A DNA stretch of 64,000 nucleotides from Pseudomonadota bacterium (GCA_018242205.1 JAFECJ010000015.1:16906-80905), one strand, 5' to 3'. Numbered from the stretch's first letter, positions 17,221 through 26,634 are shown. Notes: generated by a model not told the origin, from the sequence alone. Made by a program: numbers and translations.

Positions 17221-19047
17221 ATGGAACTCCGCAATATCGCGATCATCGCGCACGTCGACCATGGCAAGACCACCCTCGTGGACCGCCTGCTGCAGCAGTC
17301 CGGCGTCTATCGCGAGAACGAGCGTCAGGTCGAGCGCGCCATGGACTCCAACGACCTCGAGCGCGAGCGCGGCATCACCATTCTCGCCAAGGCCGCTTCC
17401 GTTGAATGGAAGGGCACACGCATCAACATCGTCGACACCCCCGGCCACGCCGACTTCGGTGGCGAGGTCGAGCGTATTCTCAACATGGTGGACGGCGCCC
17501 TGGTGTTGGTCGACGCCGCCGAAGGCCCGCTGCCGCAGACCAAGTTCGTCGTCTCCAAGGCGCTGAAGATGGGCCTCAAGCCCATCGTCGTCATCAACAA
17601 GGTCGATCGTCCCGACGCCCGCGCCAACGAAGTGCTCAACGAGGTGTTCGACCTGTTCGCGGCGCTCGACGCCACCGACGAGCAGCTCGACTTCCCGATC
17701 CTGTTCGGCTCGGCCAAGCAGGGCTGGATGTCGACCTCGCTCGAGGGTCCGCAGGACCTGGGCATGACGCCGCTGTTCGATCTCGTGCTCAAGCACGTCA
17801 AGCCGCCGGTGGTCGAGGAAGGCCCGTTCCGCCTGCTCGGCACCATCATCGAGTCCAATCCGTATCTCGGCCGCATCGTCACCGGTCGCATCTTCTCCGG
17901 CACGGTCAAGCCGAACCAGGCGGTGAAGGTGCTCGACCGCGACGGCAAGCTGATTGAGAACGGCCGCGTCACCAAGGTGCTGGCGTTCCGCGGTCTGGAG
18001 CGCGTGCCGCTCGACGACGCCGAGGCCGGTGACATCGTCGCCATTGCCGGTCTGCCGAATGCCACCGTGGCCATGACCATTTGCGATCCGGCGGTCGAGG
18101 AAGCGTTGCCGGCGCAGCCGATCGATCCGCCGACGCTCGCCATGACCTTCCGCGTCAACGACTCGCCGCTCGCCGGCACCGAAGGCTCCAAGGTCACGAG
18201 CCGCATGATCCGCGACCGCCTGATGGCCGAAGCCGAAGGCAACGTGGCGCTGCGCGTGCGTGAATCGGAAGAAAAAGACGCCATGGAAGTCGCCGGCCGC
18301 GGCGAATTGCAGCTCGGCATCCTCATCGAGACTATGCGCCGCGAAGGCTTCGAGCTGTCCGTGTCGCGTCCCAAGGTGCTGCTGCGCAAGAACGATGACG
18401 GTCAGGTCGAAGAGCCGATCGAGGAAGTCGTCATCGACGTCGATGAAGAGCACTCCGGTGTCGTCGTACAGAAGATGTCGGAGCGCAAGGCCGAGCTGGT
18501 CGAGATGCGCCCATCCGGCGGCGGACGCACGCGCCTGGTGTTCTACGCCCCGACCCGCGGCCTGATCGGCTATCAAGGCGAACTGCTCACCGACACCCGC
18601 GGCACCGCGATCATGAACCGGCTGTTCCACGGCCACGCGCCGTACAAGGGCGCGATCCAGGGCCGCCGCAACGGCGTCCTGATCTCGAACGACAAGGGCG
18701 AGGCGGTCGCTTACGCGCTGTGGAACCTGGAAGACCGCGGCCCGATGATGATCGAGCCGGGCTGGAAGGTTTACACCGGCATGATCGTCGGCGAGCACAC
18801 CCGCGACAACGATCTTGTCGTCAACGTCTTGAAGGGCAAGCAGCTCACCAACATCCGCACCACGTCGAAGGACGAAGCGGTGCGCCTGACGCCGCCGATC
18901 CGCATGACGCTGGAAAAGGCGTTGGCCTACATCCAGGACGACGAGCTCGTCGAAGTAACGCCGTCGTCGATCCGTCTGCGCAAGAAGCTGCTCGACGAAA
19001 ACGACCGCAAGCGCGCCGACCGCGCCAAGGAAGCCGAAGTCGCCTAA
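17221..19047 (+). CDS. typA: Ribosome-associated translational GTPase BipA/TypA
   Basis: A 608-residue translation-factor GTPase that binds ribosomes and supports subunit assembly and growth under stress or cold. The G motifs are [10 protein letters not shown] (P-loop), ERERGITIL (switch I), [11 protein letters not shown] (G3) and NKVDRPDA (G4), followed by the EF-G-like domains and the BipA C-terminal domain ([13 protein letters not shown]). The start at 17221 ([15 protein letters not shown]) matches the family; the frame is open upstream but unsupported. It is monocistronic, with its own promoter and a structured leader. Confidence 0.97.
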   Translation: MELRNIAIIAHVDHGKTTLVDRLLQQSGVYRENERQVERAMDSNDLERERGITILAKAASVEWKGTRINIVDTPGHADFGGEVERILNMVDGALVLVDAAEGPLPQTKFVVSKALKMGLKPIVVINKVDRPDARANEVLNEVFDLFAALDATDEQLDFPILFGSAKQGWMSTSLEGPQDLGMTPLFDLVLKHVKPPVVEEGPFRLLGTIIESNPYLGRIVTGRIFSGTVKPNQAVKVLDRDGKLIENGRVTKVLAFRGLERVPLDDAEAGDIVAIAGLPNATVAMTICDPAVEEALPAQPIDPPTLAMTFRVNDSPLAGTEGSKVTSRMIRDRLMAEAEGNVALRVRESEEKDAMEVAGRGELQLGILIETMRREGFELSVSRPKVLLRKNDDGQVEEPIEEVVIDVDEEHSGVVVQKMSERKAELVEMRPSGGGRTRLVFYAPTRGLIGYQGELLTDTRGTAIMNRLFHGHAPYKGAIQGRRNGVLISNDKGEAVAYALWNLEDRGPMMIEPGWKVYTGMIVGEHTRDNDLVVNVLKGKQLTNIRTTSKDEAVRLTPPIRMTLEKALAYIQDDELVEVTPSSIRLRKKLLDENDRKRADRAKEAEVA

Positions 19048-19189
19048 GGCGGCGCGACGCGCGGCGAGCCGCACCGGTTCGCCGCCAGGCTTTTGCCAGG
19101 GCAACTCACTGACTTTGCGGACTCCTGTACCGCAATGGGCCACCTGTGGCCGGTAATCCACACCGTTAACCGGACGTTAATCATAGGGC

Positions 19190-19218
19190 TTGAAGGCCGC
19201 AGGGTTCGTTGCTTGTAT
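19190..19218 (+). promoter_or_regulatory. Candidate promoter of the GNAT gene (possible leaderless start)
   Basis: TTGAAG (19190-19195) and TTGTAT (19213-19218) are spaced by 17 bases. The ATG of the next gene is seven bases after the -10 element, where transcription would be expected to start, so the mRNA may be leaderless. Confidence 0.4.
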
Positions 19219-19224
19219 TCGCCA

Positions 19225-19737
19225 ATGAGCACGACACTCATCGAGATTCGCCGCGCCAAGTCCGCCGACGCCGAGGACGTTGCCTCGACGCATGATGAAG
19301 CCTGGCGGGCCGCCTACCAGGGCATCATCCCCGGCAGCGAACTCGATAAGCTGATCAACCGCCGCGGCCCGGACTGGTGGGATTCGGCGATCCGCAAAGG
19401 CAGCCGCATCACCGTTTTGCAGTTCGGCGATCGTATCGCCGGCTATGCCAATTACGGGCGCAACCGCGCCCGCAGCCTGTTCTACGAAGGCGAAGTCTAC
19501 GAGCTTTACCTGCGTCCGGAGTTTCAGGGCCTCGGCTTTGGCCGCCGCCTGTTCAGCGCCGCGCGCAAGGACCTGGCGCAGTCGGGACTCAAGAGCCTCG
19601 TGGTCTGGGCGCTGTCGGATAACGAACCGGCGATGGAGTTCTATCGGGCGCTGGGCGGCCGCGCCGTGGCGCGCTCGTCGGAGAAGTTCGGCGCCAAGAC
19701 GCTGGACAAGGTCGCCTACGCCTGGCCGCAGGGCTAA
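19225..19737 (+). CDS. GNAT-family N-acetyltransferase
   Basis: A 170-residue acetyl-CoA-dependent acyltransferase. The motif A region EVYELYLRPEFQGLGFGRRLFSAA (beta 4, then Q-x-x-G-x-G for CoA pyrophosphate) and the C-terminal NEPAMEFYRALGGRAV are classic GNAT features. The start at 19225 (MSTTLIEIRRAK) lines up with the fold; upstream in-frame codons would add an unrelated tail. No Shine-Dalgarno sequence precedes it, consistent with a leaderless transcript. The acceptor substrate is unknown. Confidence 0.88.
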   Translation: MSTTLIEIRRAKSADAEDVASTHDEAWRAAYQGIIPGSELDKLINRRGPDWWDSAIRKGSRITVLQFGDRIAGYANYGRNRARSLFYEGEVYELYLRPEFQGLGFGRRLFSAARKDLAQSGLKSLVVWALSDNEPAMEFYRALGGRAVARSSEKFGAKTLDKVAYAWPQG

Positions 19738-19759
19738 GGCTTTTCAGTAGCGAAGCATC

Positions 19760-19868
19760 AACCCTCATCCTGAGGAGCCCGAGCAGCGGACGTCTCGAAG
19801 GATGGAGGCCCGATCACCTCCGCCTCATGGTTCGAGACGCGCACTTCGTGCGCTCCTCATCATGAGAG
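19760..19868. repeat. Composite palindromic intergenic repeat, family D
   Basis: An outer arm beginning ACCCTCATCCTGAGGAGC (19760) pairs imperfectly with GCTCCTCATCATGAGAG (to 19868). Inner arms ACGTCTCGAAGGATGGAGGC and GCCTCATGGTTCGAGACGC also pair. The element begins directly after the folD stop codon (read on the minus strand) and fills the gap to the convergent GNAT gene. Confidence 0.82.
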
Positions 19869-20750
19869 TCAGAGAGACGCCTTTAGACCGTTCAACGCGC
19901 ACGCCGCACGCACGGTGTTCAGCATCAGGCAGGCGATCGTCATCGGCCCGACGCCGCCCGGCACCGGCGTTATCGCGCCCGCCAGCGCCTTGGCCTCGTC
20001 GAATGCCACGTCGCCGACGATCTTCGATTTGCCGCCTTCGCCTGAGACGCGGTTGATGCCGACATCGACGACGATGGCGCCCGGCTTCAGCCAATGCCCG
20101 CGCACCAGTTCCGGCTTGCCGATGGCGGCGACGAGAATGTCGGCGCGGCGACACAGCGCGGCCAGGTCACGCGTCTTCGAATGCGCGATGGTCACCGTCG
20201 CATTTTCCGCGAGCAGCAGTTGCGCCACCGGCTTCCCCACGATGTTGGAGCGGCCGATCACCACGGCGTCGAGGCCGCCGAGCGACGGCTGCACCGACTT
20301 CGCCAGCATGACACAACCGGTCGGCGTGCACGGCGTCAGCGCCGGCAGGCCGATCGACAGGCGGCCGACATTGACCGGGTGGAAACCGTCGACGTCCTTC
20401 ATCGGATCGATCGACGCGATCACCTTCTGCGCATCGATCTGCGGCGGCAGCGGCAATTGCACCAGAATGCCGCTGACGGCCGGATCGGCGTTGAGCTTGG
20501 CCACCAGTGCCAGCACTTCATGTTCACTCGCCGTCGCCGGCAGCTTGTGATCGCACGGCGCCATGCCGGCTTCGATCACCGCCCTCGATTTCGACCGGAC
20601 ATAGACTTCGCTCGCCGGATCGTTGCCGACCAGCACAACGGCAAGCCCCGGCGTGATGCCGTGGTCGCGCTTGAGCCGCGCCACCTCGCCAGCCACCTTG
20701 CCGCGCAGCGCTGCCGCGATCGCCTTTCCGTCTATGATGGCTGCGGTCAT
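19869..20750 (-). CDS. folD: Bifunctional methylenetetrahydrofolate dehydrogenase/cyclohydrolase
   Basis: A 293-residue cytosolic enzyme of one-carbon metabolism that interconverts 5,10-methylene-, methenyl- and 10-formyl-tetrahydrofolate with NADP. Conserved motifs include [14 protein letters not shown] (substrate and catalytic Lys), [18 protein letters not shown] and the NADP loop [17 protein letters not shown], ending with [14 protein letters not shown]. The start at 20750 ([12 protein letters not shown]) is the normal family start. The upstream DUF167 gene lies 22 bases away on the same strand, so the two may be co-transcribed. Confidence 0.97.
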   Translation of the reverse strand: MTAAIIDGKAIAAALRGKVAGEVARLKRDHGITPGLAVVLVGNDPASEVYVRSKSRAVIEAGMAPCDHKLPATASEHEVLALVAKLNADPAVSGILVQLPLPPQIDAQKVIASIDPMKDVDGFHPVNVGRLSIGLPALTPCTPTGCVMLAKSVQPSLGGLDAVVIGRSNIVGKPVAQLLLAENATVTIAHSKTRDLAALCRRADILVAAIGKPELVRGHWLKPGAIVVDVGINRVSGEGGKSKIVGDVAFDEAKALAGAITPVPGGVGPMTIACLMLNTVRAACALNGLKASL

Positions 20751-20772
20751 CGCGCCCCCTTGGCCTGCAGCA

Positions 20773-21093
20773 TTATCGTGATGCGCCTCGTTTCTCCAGC
20801 ACCGCAATCAGCGCCGCCGTATCACCAGCAATCGTCAACCGCTTGATCCGCGATGTAGCGCCGGCGGCCAGTGTCACGTCGCGCGGCGCGACATTCAACG
20901 TCTTGGCGATGAGTCGACACAAGGCCTCGTTGGCTTCGCCGTCCTGCGGTACGGCGCGCACCCGAACCTTGAGCACGCTCCGCCCGTCGCCGAGCGTGTC
21001 GACGCCATCGATGGCGTCACGTCCGCCCTTCGGCGTCAGCCGCACATCGAGCGCGACGCCACCCGCCAGCGCCGACCACGGGCGCGGGTTCAT
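20773..21093 (-). CDS. DUF167 (YggU-like) protein
   Basis: A 106-residue protein of the DUF167/YggU family, with [16 protein letters not shown] near the start, [19 protein letters not shown] in the middle and [18 protein letters not shown] after it. The family is small, soluble and of unknown function; YggT-YggU adjacency is conserved in many bacteria, as here (stop-to-start gap of only three bases with the YggT gene at 21097). It probably forms a unit with YggT and folD. Confidence 0.9.
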   Translation of the reverse strand: MNPRPWSALAGGVALDVRLTPKGGRDAIDGVDTLGDGRSVLKVRVRAVPQDGEANEALCRLIAKTLNVAPRDVTLAAGATSRIKRLTIAGDTAALIAVLEKRGASR

Positions 21094-21096
21094 GCC

Positions 21097-21387
21097 TCAG
21101 ATGAATATCTGCAGATAAAGCCAGAAGATCAGCTGCCGAATGAACAGCAGGCCGATGATCAGGATGACCGGCGAAATGTCGATGCCGCCGAGATTCGGCA
21201 TGATGTTGCGGATCGGGCGCAGCAGCGGCTCGGTCACCGCATAGAGAAAATTACCGATCGAATGCACGATCGGGTTGCGCGTGTTGACCACGTTGAACAC
21301 GACGAGCCAGGACAGAACGGCCGAGGCCACCAGGATCCAGATATAGAGGCTGATGACCGTGTCGATCAGCCAGAGAAAGGGGTTCAT
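21097..21387 (-). CDS. YggT-family membrane protein
   Basis: A 96-residue inner-membrane protein with two hydrophobic regions (LIDTVISLYIWILVASAVLSW and PVILIIGLLFIRQLIFWLYL, given here as their span 5-31 and 73-95) and the family's central TEPLLRPIRNIMPNLGGIDISP. The frame stays open far upstream, but the Met at 21387 gives the typical length. It is linked to the DUF167 gene downstream. YggT proteins have been associated with osmotic tolerance and cell-division-linked loci, with no defined mechanism. Confidence 0.9.
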   Translation of the reverse strand: MNPFLWLIDTVISLYIWILVASAVLSWLVVFNVVNTRNPIVHSIGNFLYAVTEPLLRPIRNIMPNLGGIDISPVILIIGLLFIRQLIFWLYLQIFI

Positions 21388-21407
21388 CGCGTGCTCCGTC
21401 AGCTCGA

Positions 21408-21451
21408 GCGTTTCCAGGCGAAGTGGGGGCCGGTTCGCCATCCGGAAACGC
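21408..21451. repeat. 44-bp palindromic repeat, family C (copy 1)
   Basis: The outer stem GCGTTTCC (21408-21415) pairs with GGAAACGC (21444-21451), and the inner stem GGCGAA (21417-21422) with TTCGCC (21434-21439). The second copy at 53199-53242 has the same length and layout, with a paired T-to-C and A-to-G change in the outer stem. Confidence 0.88.
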
Positions 21452-21540
21452 CAAATTGAAACGGACGAATAGCCGCTCGGCGACCGCGAGGAAAGGGGCA
21501 GCCGGCAACGGCGGTTAAGGGTCCCGGTCCGGGGCCGTCC

Positions 21541-21569
21541 TTGACAGGAGGGATGCCCGGTCCTAAATG
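21541..21569 (+). promoter_or_regulatory. Promoter of tRNA-Ala
   Basis: TTGACA (21541-21546), a perfect -35 element, and TAAATG (21564-21569) are spaced by 17 bases. The predicted start is about 50 bases upstream of the mature tRNA. Confidence 0.7.
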
Positions 21570-21626
21570 GCGCCCACTCAGCAAAAAGCGCGGAGGTAAC
21601 GGGTTTCCGTCCTCTGCCTTTGGGAA

Positions 21627-21702
<76 letters not shown>

Positions 21703-21752
21703 ACCCCCCTCCAGAACCAGTCCGCGGGCCGTAGCGGCCACTGCCGCAGGCG

Positions 21753-22553
21753 TCAGCCTTGCGGCCGCTCGGCTGTCGATTGCCGCTTCCCCTGGCGCCG
21801 CCCGACCAGCCGCAGCACGATCCGCCGGGGCAGGACGCGCACCAGCAGCGTCACCAGCTTGTTGCCGAGCCCCGGCACGACCACGGGAGTTCCCGCCGTC
21901 AGGCCGCGGTAACCGGCCTCGGCCACCATCGCCGCGGTATGCACGAGCGGCCCCGGCGCGATCTTGGATTTGACCCCGGCGCGTTCGGCGAACTCCGTCG
22001 GCACCGGCCCGGGGCAAAGGCAGGTGACGCGAATGCCGCGCGGCGCAAGTTCGCTTGACAACGCCTCGGACAGCGACAGCACATAGGCTTTGCTGGCGTA
22101 ATAGACCGCACTGCCCGGCCCGGGGAGAAAACCGGCCACCGAACCGACATTGAGGATGCCGCCGCGATGGCGCTCCAGGCTCGGCACGAAAGCGAGTGAC
22201 AGATCAGTCAGTGCCCGCTGATTGACGTCGATGATCGCAAGCTGCTCGGCACGGTCGAGTTTTGCCGCGCTGCCGACCAGACCGAAGCCGGCATTGTTGA
22301 CGACATATTGCGGCTCGGCGCCGGCCGCTGCCAGCGCCTCGCCGATCGCCATCGACGGCCGCGATTGGGTCAGATCGGCGGCGATGACGATCGGCCGCGG
22401 TTGGCCGCTTTTTTCGATTTCGTCGGCGAGCATATTCAGCCGATCGACCCGCCGCGCCACCAGCGCCAGCGCGTGGCCGTGGCGCGCGAACACACGCGCC
22501 AGTTCAACACCGATGCCGGACGAAGCGCCGGTGATGAGTGTGACGGGTTTCAT
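21753..22553 (-). CDS. Short-chain dehydrogenase/reductase
   Basis: A 266-residue SDR of the classical type. TGASSGIGVELAR is the nucleotide-binding glycine motif, NNAGFG supports the fold, and YYASKAYVLSLSEAL carries the catalytic Tyr-x-x-x-Lys, with GSVAG supplying the Ser. The C-terminal part resembles the DltE/YqjQ-like subgroup in having a basic tail (RLVGRRQGKRQS). The substrate is unknown. It lies six bases after the TerB-like gene on the same strand, so they may share a transcript. Confidence 0.92.
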   Translation of the reverse strand: MKPVTLITGASSGIGVELARVFARHGHALALVARRVDRLNMLADEIEKSGQPRPIVIAADLTQSRPSMAIGEALAAAGAEPQYVVNNAGFGLVGSAAKLDRAEQLAIIDVNQRALTDLSLAFVPSLERHRGGILNVGSVAGFLPGPGSAVYYASKAYVLSLSEALSSELAPRGIRVTCLCPGPVPTEFAERAGVKSKIAPGPLVHTAAMVAEAGYRGLTAGTPVVVPGLGNKLVTLLVRVLPRRIVLRLVGRRQGKRQSTAERPQG

Positions 22554-22559
22554 GCTGGA

Positions 22560-23033
22560 TCAGGCATCGTCATTGGCGGCTTTTTGCTCCGCCACCCGAG
22601 TGCGTAACGCAATGCGTTCCTCGCGCGAGACGTTGAGCAAGTCGGCGGCGCGCCAGATCAGGTTATCTTCGAACTCGGTGACGCCGCCATCGGCGAACAC
22701 CACTTGCCACATCATCTCGACAACACGAGCTCGTTGCTTATCGTCCAGAGCGCGATTGAGCCGCGTGGTGAAGTGATAGAGATCGACCGCCCGCTCATCG
22801 ACTTCCTCGGCACGGGCAATGAGTTTGTCCGCCGCCTCATCGTCGAGTTTGAAGCGCTGCATCATGAGGTCGTGCAGGCGCGCGCGCTCGACGTCGGAGA
22901 TTTCGCCGTCGATAGCGGCGGTGTGCACGAGAAGCGCCGCCGCGGCGAGCCGATAATCGTTGTCGGCAAAAGTTTGTGCGCGCTGATCGTCTTCACCCAG
23001 TTCGCCGATGAATTTCAGAATGGCGTCGAACAT
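22560..23033 (-). CDS. TerB-family tellurite-resistance-like protein
   Basis: A 157-residue all-helical protein with the TerB pattern of acidic repeats: AAALLVHTAAIDGEISDVERARL and, later, EMMWQVVFADGGVTEFEDNLIWRAADLL. In the family these acidic helices bind metal. No other ter genes are present, so it is a stand-alone TerB-like protein, common in alphaproteobacteria and not evidence of tellurite resistance. It probably forms an operon with the SDR downstream. Confidence 0.88.
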   Translation of the reverse strand: MFDAILKFIGELGEDDQRAQTFADNDYRLAAAALLVHTAAIDGEISDVERARLHDLMMQRFKLDDEAADKLIARAEEVDERAVDLYHFTTRLNRALDDKQRARVVEMMWQVVFADGGVTEFEDNLIWRAADLLNVSREERIALRTRVAEQKAANDDA

Positions 23034-23225
23034 GACGTGGTCTTGGTTCCTCGATTACAACCTGGGCCATAACGCGTTTCCGGCGCAAATGGCAAAATAC
23101 GGCGCGTCCGGCGCCGCTTCCAACCTCAATGTAGGCCGGATCGGCTCGAATGCTCATGACAAAATCGAAAGGTTTCGAACGCGGCGAATGGACGCGTGGT
23201 AGGGCGCAATCCAAGGCGGGGTCGG

Positions 23226-23864
23226 CTAGCGGCCCTTGCGCTCGCTGGATTCGAGCAGGATCAGGTTGTTCTCGACGTATTTGTTGCGCGGATCCTGACG
23301 CTGCGCCACCAGCAGCGTGTCGCGGGCGCGCTTGAGATCGCCGCGCAGCATGTAGGAATAGCCCTGGTTGTTGAGCACTTCCGAGGTCGGTCCGGCAATG
23401 GCCAGCGCCTTGGCATAGGCGCCGTCGGCCTGAGTAAAATCGCGCAGGCGGTCGTAGCAGGCCGCCAGCCCGAGCCAGGCTTCCGCGCTCTTTGGCGCCA
23501 GCTCGGTGGCTCGACGAAAATGGCGCTGGGCCTCGCGGAAGTGGTTGGCCTGATACTGATTGCGGCCCTGGGCCATCGCCGCCGCGGCGCCGCCAGCGGT
23601 GCCCGTCTCGGATTCGTCGCCTGGTAGTTTGACCACCGGCTTGGCGGCGATTTCGGCCGGTTTGGCGTTGGTTTCCGCGGCCGGCTCGGGCTCCTTCCTG
23701 GCGCCACCGATCGACCCGGTCACGTCCGGTGGCGGCGGCACCATCGCCAGCGCCTGCCGGCTCGGCATCTTGCCGTCCGCAACGCGATCATTCGTCGTGT
23801 TGCAGGCCGCGAGCAGCAGGCCTGCGCCAACGATGATGAAGGTTCTGGTAGGGGCGATGGACAT
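23226..23864 (-). CDS. TPR-repeat lipoprotein
   Basis: A 212-residue protein with a lipoprotein signal ending in LLAAC (about C21). After a low-complexity Pro/Ala/Glu linker, residues about 95-205 hold three tetratricopeptide repeats (NQYQANHFREAQRHFRRATEL, AEAWLGLAACYDRLRDF and NNQGYSYMLRGDLKRAR starts). It resembles TadD-like or Flp-pilus-associated TPR lipoproteins, but no pilus genes are near. It is likely a periplasmic scaffold. The gap on either side holds no recognised element. Confidence 0.85.
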   Translation of the reverse strand: MSIAPTRTFIIVGAGLLLAACNTTNDRVADGKMPSRQALAMVPPPPDVTGSIGGARKEPEPAAETNAKPAEIAAKPVVKLPGDESETGTAGGAAAAMAQGRNQYQANHFREAQRHFRRATELAPKSAEAWLGLAACYDRLRDFTQADGAYAKALAIAGPTSEVLNNQGYSYMLRGDLKRARDTLLVAQRQDPRNKYVENNLILLESSERKGR

Positions 23865-24004
23865 CGGCCAAACCTGCGGAAGTCGGGAAATCGTCCGGCA
23901 GGCTAGGGCTTTTATGGTTAACGAATTCTTTAGTCCGGGGGCCTGCGAAACCCGGCCCTCCCGTGCTATGGCCGGGCCAAAAGCGACCTCAAGGAGCCCT
24001 CGCC

Positions 24005-25354
24005 GTGCCGTCGACCTATCTCGATTCAGCCGTTTTCCGCGATATTTTTACGACCCCGGCCATGCGTCAGGTCTGGTCCGACGAGAACCGGGTGCAGAAA
24101 TACCTCGACTTCGAGAAGGCCCTCGCGGTCGCCCAGGCGCGGCTGAAGATCATCCCGCAGGAGGCCTGCGACGAGATCGTCAAGCACTGCGACGCCAAGG
24201 AATACGACATGGCGAGGCTGAAGGAGGCGACCGAGCGCATCGGTTATCCGGTCCTGCCGGTGGTCCAGCAGCTCGTCAAATTGTGCAAGGACAAGCTCGG
24301 TGAATGGTCGCACTGGGGCGCGACCACACAGGACATCACCGACACCGCGACCGTGCTGCAGATTCGAGAATCGCTCGACATCGTCGGTCAGGAGATCGAC
24401 GCGATTTGTGAAGCGCTCGCCGTCTTGGCGAAGAAATATCGCGACACGCCTATGGCCGGCCGCTCCAACCTGCAACAGGCGGTTCCGATCACCTTCGGCT
24501 ACAAGATGGCGACCATCCTCGCCGGCTTCGAGCGCCATCGCGAACGCCTCAAGCAATTGAAGGAGCGCGTGCTGGTTGGCGAATTCGGCGGCGCCGCCGG
24601 CACCTTGTCGTCGCTCGGCAAGGACGGCCTCAAGTGCCAGGTCGAGCTGATGAAGGAACTGAACCTCGGCCAGCCGGCGATCTCCTGGCACACCGTGCGC
24701 GACTGCATCGCCGAGGTCGGCGCCTTCCTCGGCCTCGTCACCGGTTCCTGCGGCAAGGTCGCCTTCGACGTGAAGCTCCTAATGCAGACCGAAGTGGAAG
24801 AGGTGTTCGAGCCGTTCCACCAGGGCCGCGGCTCGTCGTCCACCATGCCGCAGAAACGCAATCCGATCTCGTCTGTCTACATCACCGCGCAGACCGCGAT
24901 CGTGAAACAGCATGCCGCGGCGCTGATGGAAGCCATGGTGGAAGACCACGAGCGCGCCACCGGCCCGTGGGAGATCGAATGGATCGTGCTGCCGGAGATT
25001 TTCATGCTGTCGGCCGGCGCGCTGGCGCAGACCCGCTTCGTGCTCGAAGGCCTGCAGGTCAACGAGAAGAAGATGGCCGACAACCTCATGATCACCAAGG
25101 GCCTGATCATGTCAGAAGCCGTGATGATGAAGCTCGGCGACAAGATGGGCCGCAACTACGCGCACGACCACGTCTATGACATCTGCCGCGAGGTGGTGAA
25201 GACCGGCCGGCCGCTGATCGACCTACTCGCCGAGGACAAGGAAATCTCGCAGCACGCCAGCCGCAAGGAACTCGAAGCGATGGTCGATCCGGCCAACTAT
25301 CTTGGCGTCGCCGGCGAGATGGTCGACCGCGTGCTGAGTATGCGGAAGAAGTAA
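24005..25354 (+). CDS. Fumarase/aspartase-superfamily lyase (PcaB/adenylosuccinate lyase-like)
   Basis: A 449-residue soluble enzyme with a GTG start at 24005 after an AAGGAG sequence. The superfamily signature GSSSTMPQKRNP, which is the mobile catalytic Ser loop, is clear, as are WGATTQDITDTA and AGRSNLQQAVPITFGYK. The sequence is closer in style to 3-carboxy-cis,cis-muconate cycloisomerase and family adenylosuccinate lyases than to the housekeeping PurB, whose usual N-terminus (PRYSRPEM) is absent. No beta-ketoadipate genes adjoin it, so the substrate is uncertain. Confidence 0.85.
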   Translation: MPSTYLDSAVFRDIFTTPAMRQVWSDENRVQKYLDFEKALAVAQARLKIIPQEACDEIVKHCDAKEYDMARLKEATERIGYPVLPVVQQLVKLCKDKLGEWSHWGATTQDITDTATVLQIRESLDIVGQEIDAICEALAVLAKKYRDTPMAGRSNLQQAVPITFGYKMATILAGFERHRERLKQLKERVLVGEFGGAAGTLSSLGKDGLKCQVELMKELNLGQPAISWHTVRDCIAEVGAFLGLVTGSCGKVAFDVKLLMQTEVEEVFEPFHQGRGSSSTMPQKRNPISSVYITAQTAIVKQHAAALMEAMVEDHERATGPWEIEWIVLPEIFMLSAGALAQTRFVLEGLQVNEKKMADNLMITKGLIMSEAVMMKLGDKMGRNYAHDHVYDICREVVKTGRPLIDLLAEDKEISQHASRKELEAMVDPANYLGVAGEMVDRVLSMRKK

Positions 25355-25368
25355 TCAGGCAGGAGCGG

Positions 25369-26634
25369 TCAAGTTCTAGGCATCGTCCGCCAGATCGCGG
25401 ACGCTACGATGAACGTGGCGAGGCCGATGCCGGTAAACAGCATCGGCAGCGTCGCACCGATATGCTGCAATAGCGCGACCAGCACCGTGCCGCCGGTCAT
25501 GAAGGCGGCGTTGAGCACATTCACCGCCGCCACGGTGCGGGCGCGATAATCGCTGTCCGACCAGGCCTGAACGGCGGCGAAAGCCGGCACGATGAACAGA
25601 CCGCCGGCGATGGCGAGACCGGCAAGGTCAATCGCCACGCGGACGCCGAATGACGTGGCGAACACCTGCGATGGCGTCTGCCCAGGCACCGTCGCCGCAA
25701 CGCCGAGCGCCGACAGGCCGAGGTCGAGTGCAAAGGCGCCGAGTAGCAGCGCGCCGGCGAAGGTGGTGCGCAGCACGATGCGGCCGCGCGCGATCGTCGC
25801 CGCAAGACCCGAGCCTGCGCCGACAGCGATCGAGAACAGCGCCAGATAAACCGTGACGGTGTCTTCATTGCCGCCGATCAAGGTCTTGATCAGAGGCGGC
25901 AGCAGCGACAGCACGACGATGCCCACGAGCCAGAACCAGCTCGTCACCATCGCGCCCCACCACAGCCGCGGATCGGCGCGCAGATGGCGCAGCATGGCCA
26001 CCGTCGAGCGCGCGACATTGCCGTTGACCGTGAGATGCGGCGCGCCCTCGCCGCTCGGCGGAATGCGCAACGCCGAGAGCCAGCACGCCAGCGCGAATCC
26101 GAGAACCAGCAGACCGAAGGCGCGCACGCCGCCCTGATGCGCGGCGATGCCGCCCATGATCGTGCCGGTCAGGATGGCGATGAAGGTCGCACCCTCGACC
26201 AGCGCATTGGCGGTCGGCAGTTTCTCGGCCGGCAAATGATCCGGCAGGATGCCGTATTTCATCGGTCCGAACAGTGACGCGATGACGCCGAACAGGCCGA
26301 GCGCGACGAACATGACGGCAATCGACTTGTGCATGTAGCCGTACAGCGCCAGCGCCGCGACGAAGATCTCGACGAATTTCAGCCACTGCGCGACGCGCGC
26401 CTTGTCGTAACGGTCGGCCAGTTCACCGCCCAGTCCGGATAGGAAAAAATAGGGCGCGATGAAGATGGCGCTGGCGATCGTGATCAGCACCTCGGCTTCG
26501 CCCGCCGTCACATTGGCGCCGAACAGGATGAGGAAGACCAGCGACGTCTTCAGGAAATTGTCATTGAACGCCGCGAAGAACTGACACCAGAACAGCGGTG
26601 CGAAACGGCGCGACAAAAGGAGCGGCGTGGCCAT
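25369..26634 (-). CDS. LplT-like MFS transporter
   Basis: A 421-residue polytopic membrane protein, about 12 segments, of the major facilitator superfamily. The N-terminus FAPLFWCQFFAAFNDNFLK and GPMKYGILPDHLPAEKLPTANALVEG are typical of lysophospholipid flippases (LplT) and of the MFS part of MFS-PlsC-Aas fusion proteins. Here the transporter stands alone with no acyltransferase or acyl-ACP synthetase domain. It converges with the lyase at 24005-25354 (14 bases). Lysophospholipid recycling is inferred. Confidence 0.86.
   Translation of the reverse strand: MATPLLLSRRFAPLFWCQFFAAFNDNFLKTSLVFLILFGANVTAGEAEVLITIASAIFIAPYFFLSGLGGELADRYDKARVAQWLKFVEIFVAALALYGYMHKSIAVMFVALGLFGVIASLFGPMKYGILPDHLPAEKLPTANALVEGATFIAILTGTIMGGIAAHQGGVRAFGLLVLGFALACWLSALRIPPSGEGAPHLTVNGNVARSTVAMLRHLRADPRLWWGAMVTSWFWLVGIVVLSLLPPLIKTLIGGNEDTVTVYLALFSIAVGAGSGLAATIARGRIVLRTTFAGALLLGAFALDLGLSALGVAATVPGQTPSQVFATSFGVRVAIDLAGLAIAGGLFIVPAFAAVQAWSDSDYRARTVAAVNVLNAAFMTGGTVLVALLQHIGATLPMLFTGIGLATFIVASAIWRTMPRT

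Noticed and set aside
17077..19161. A 694-codon open frame on the minus strand opposite typA.
   Set aside because: It is antisense to a well-identified gene, has no family motifs and is explained by codon bias of the sense strand.
22560..23033. Tellurite resistance, suggested by the TerB-like gene.
   Set aside because: The other ter genes are absent, and isolated TerB-like proteins are common without this function.
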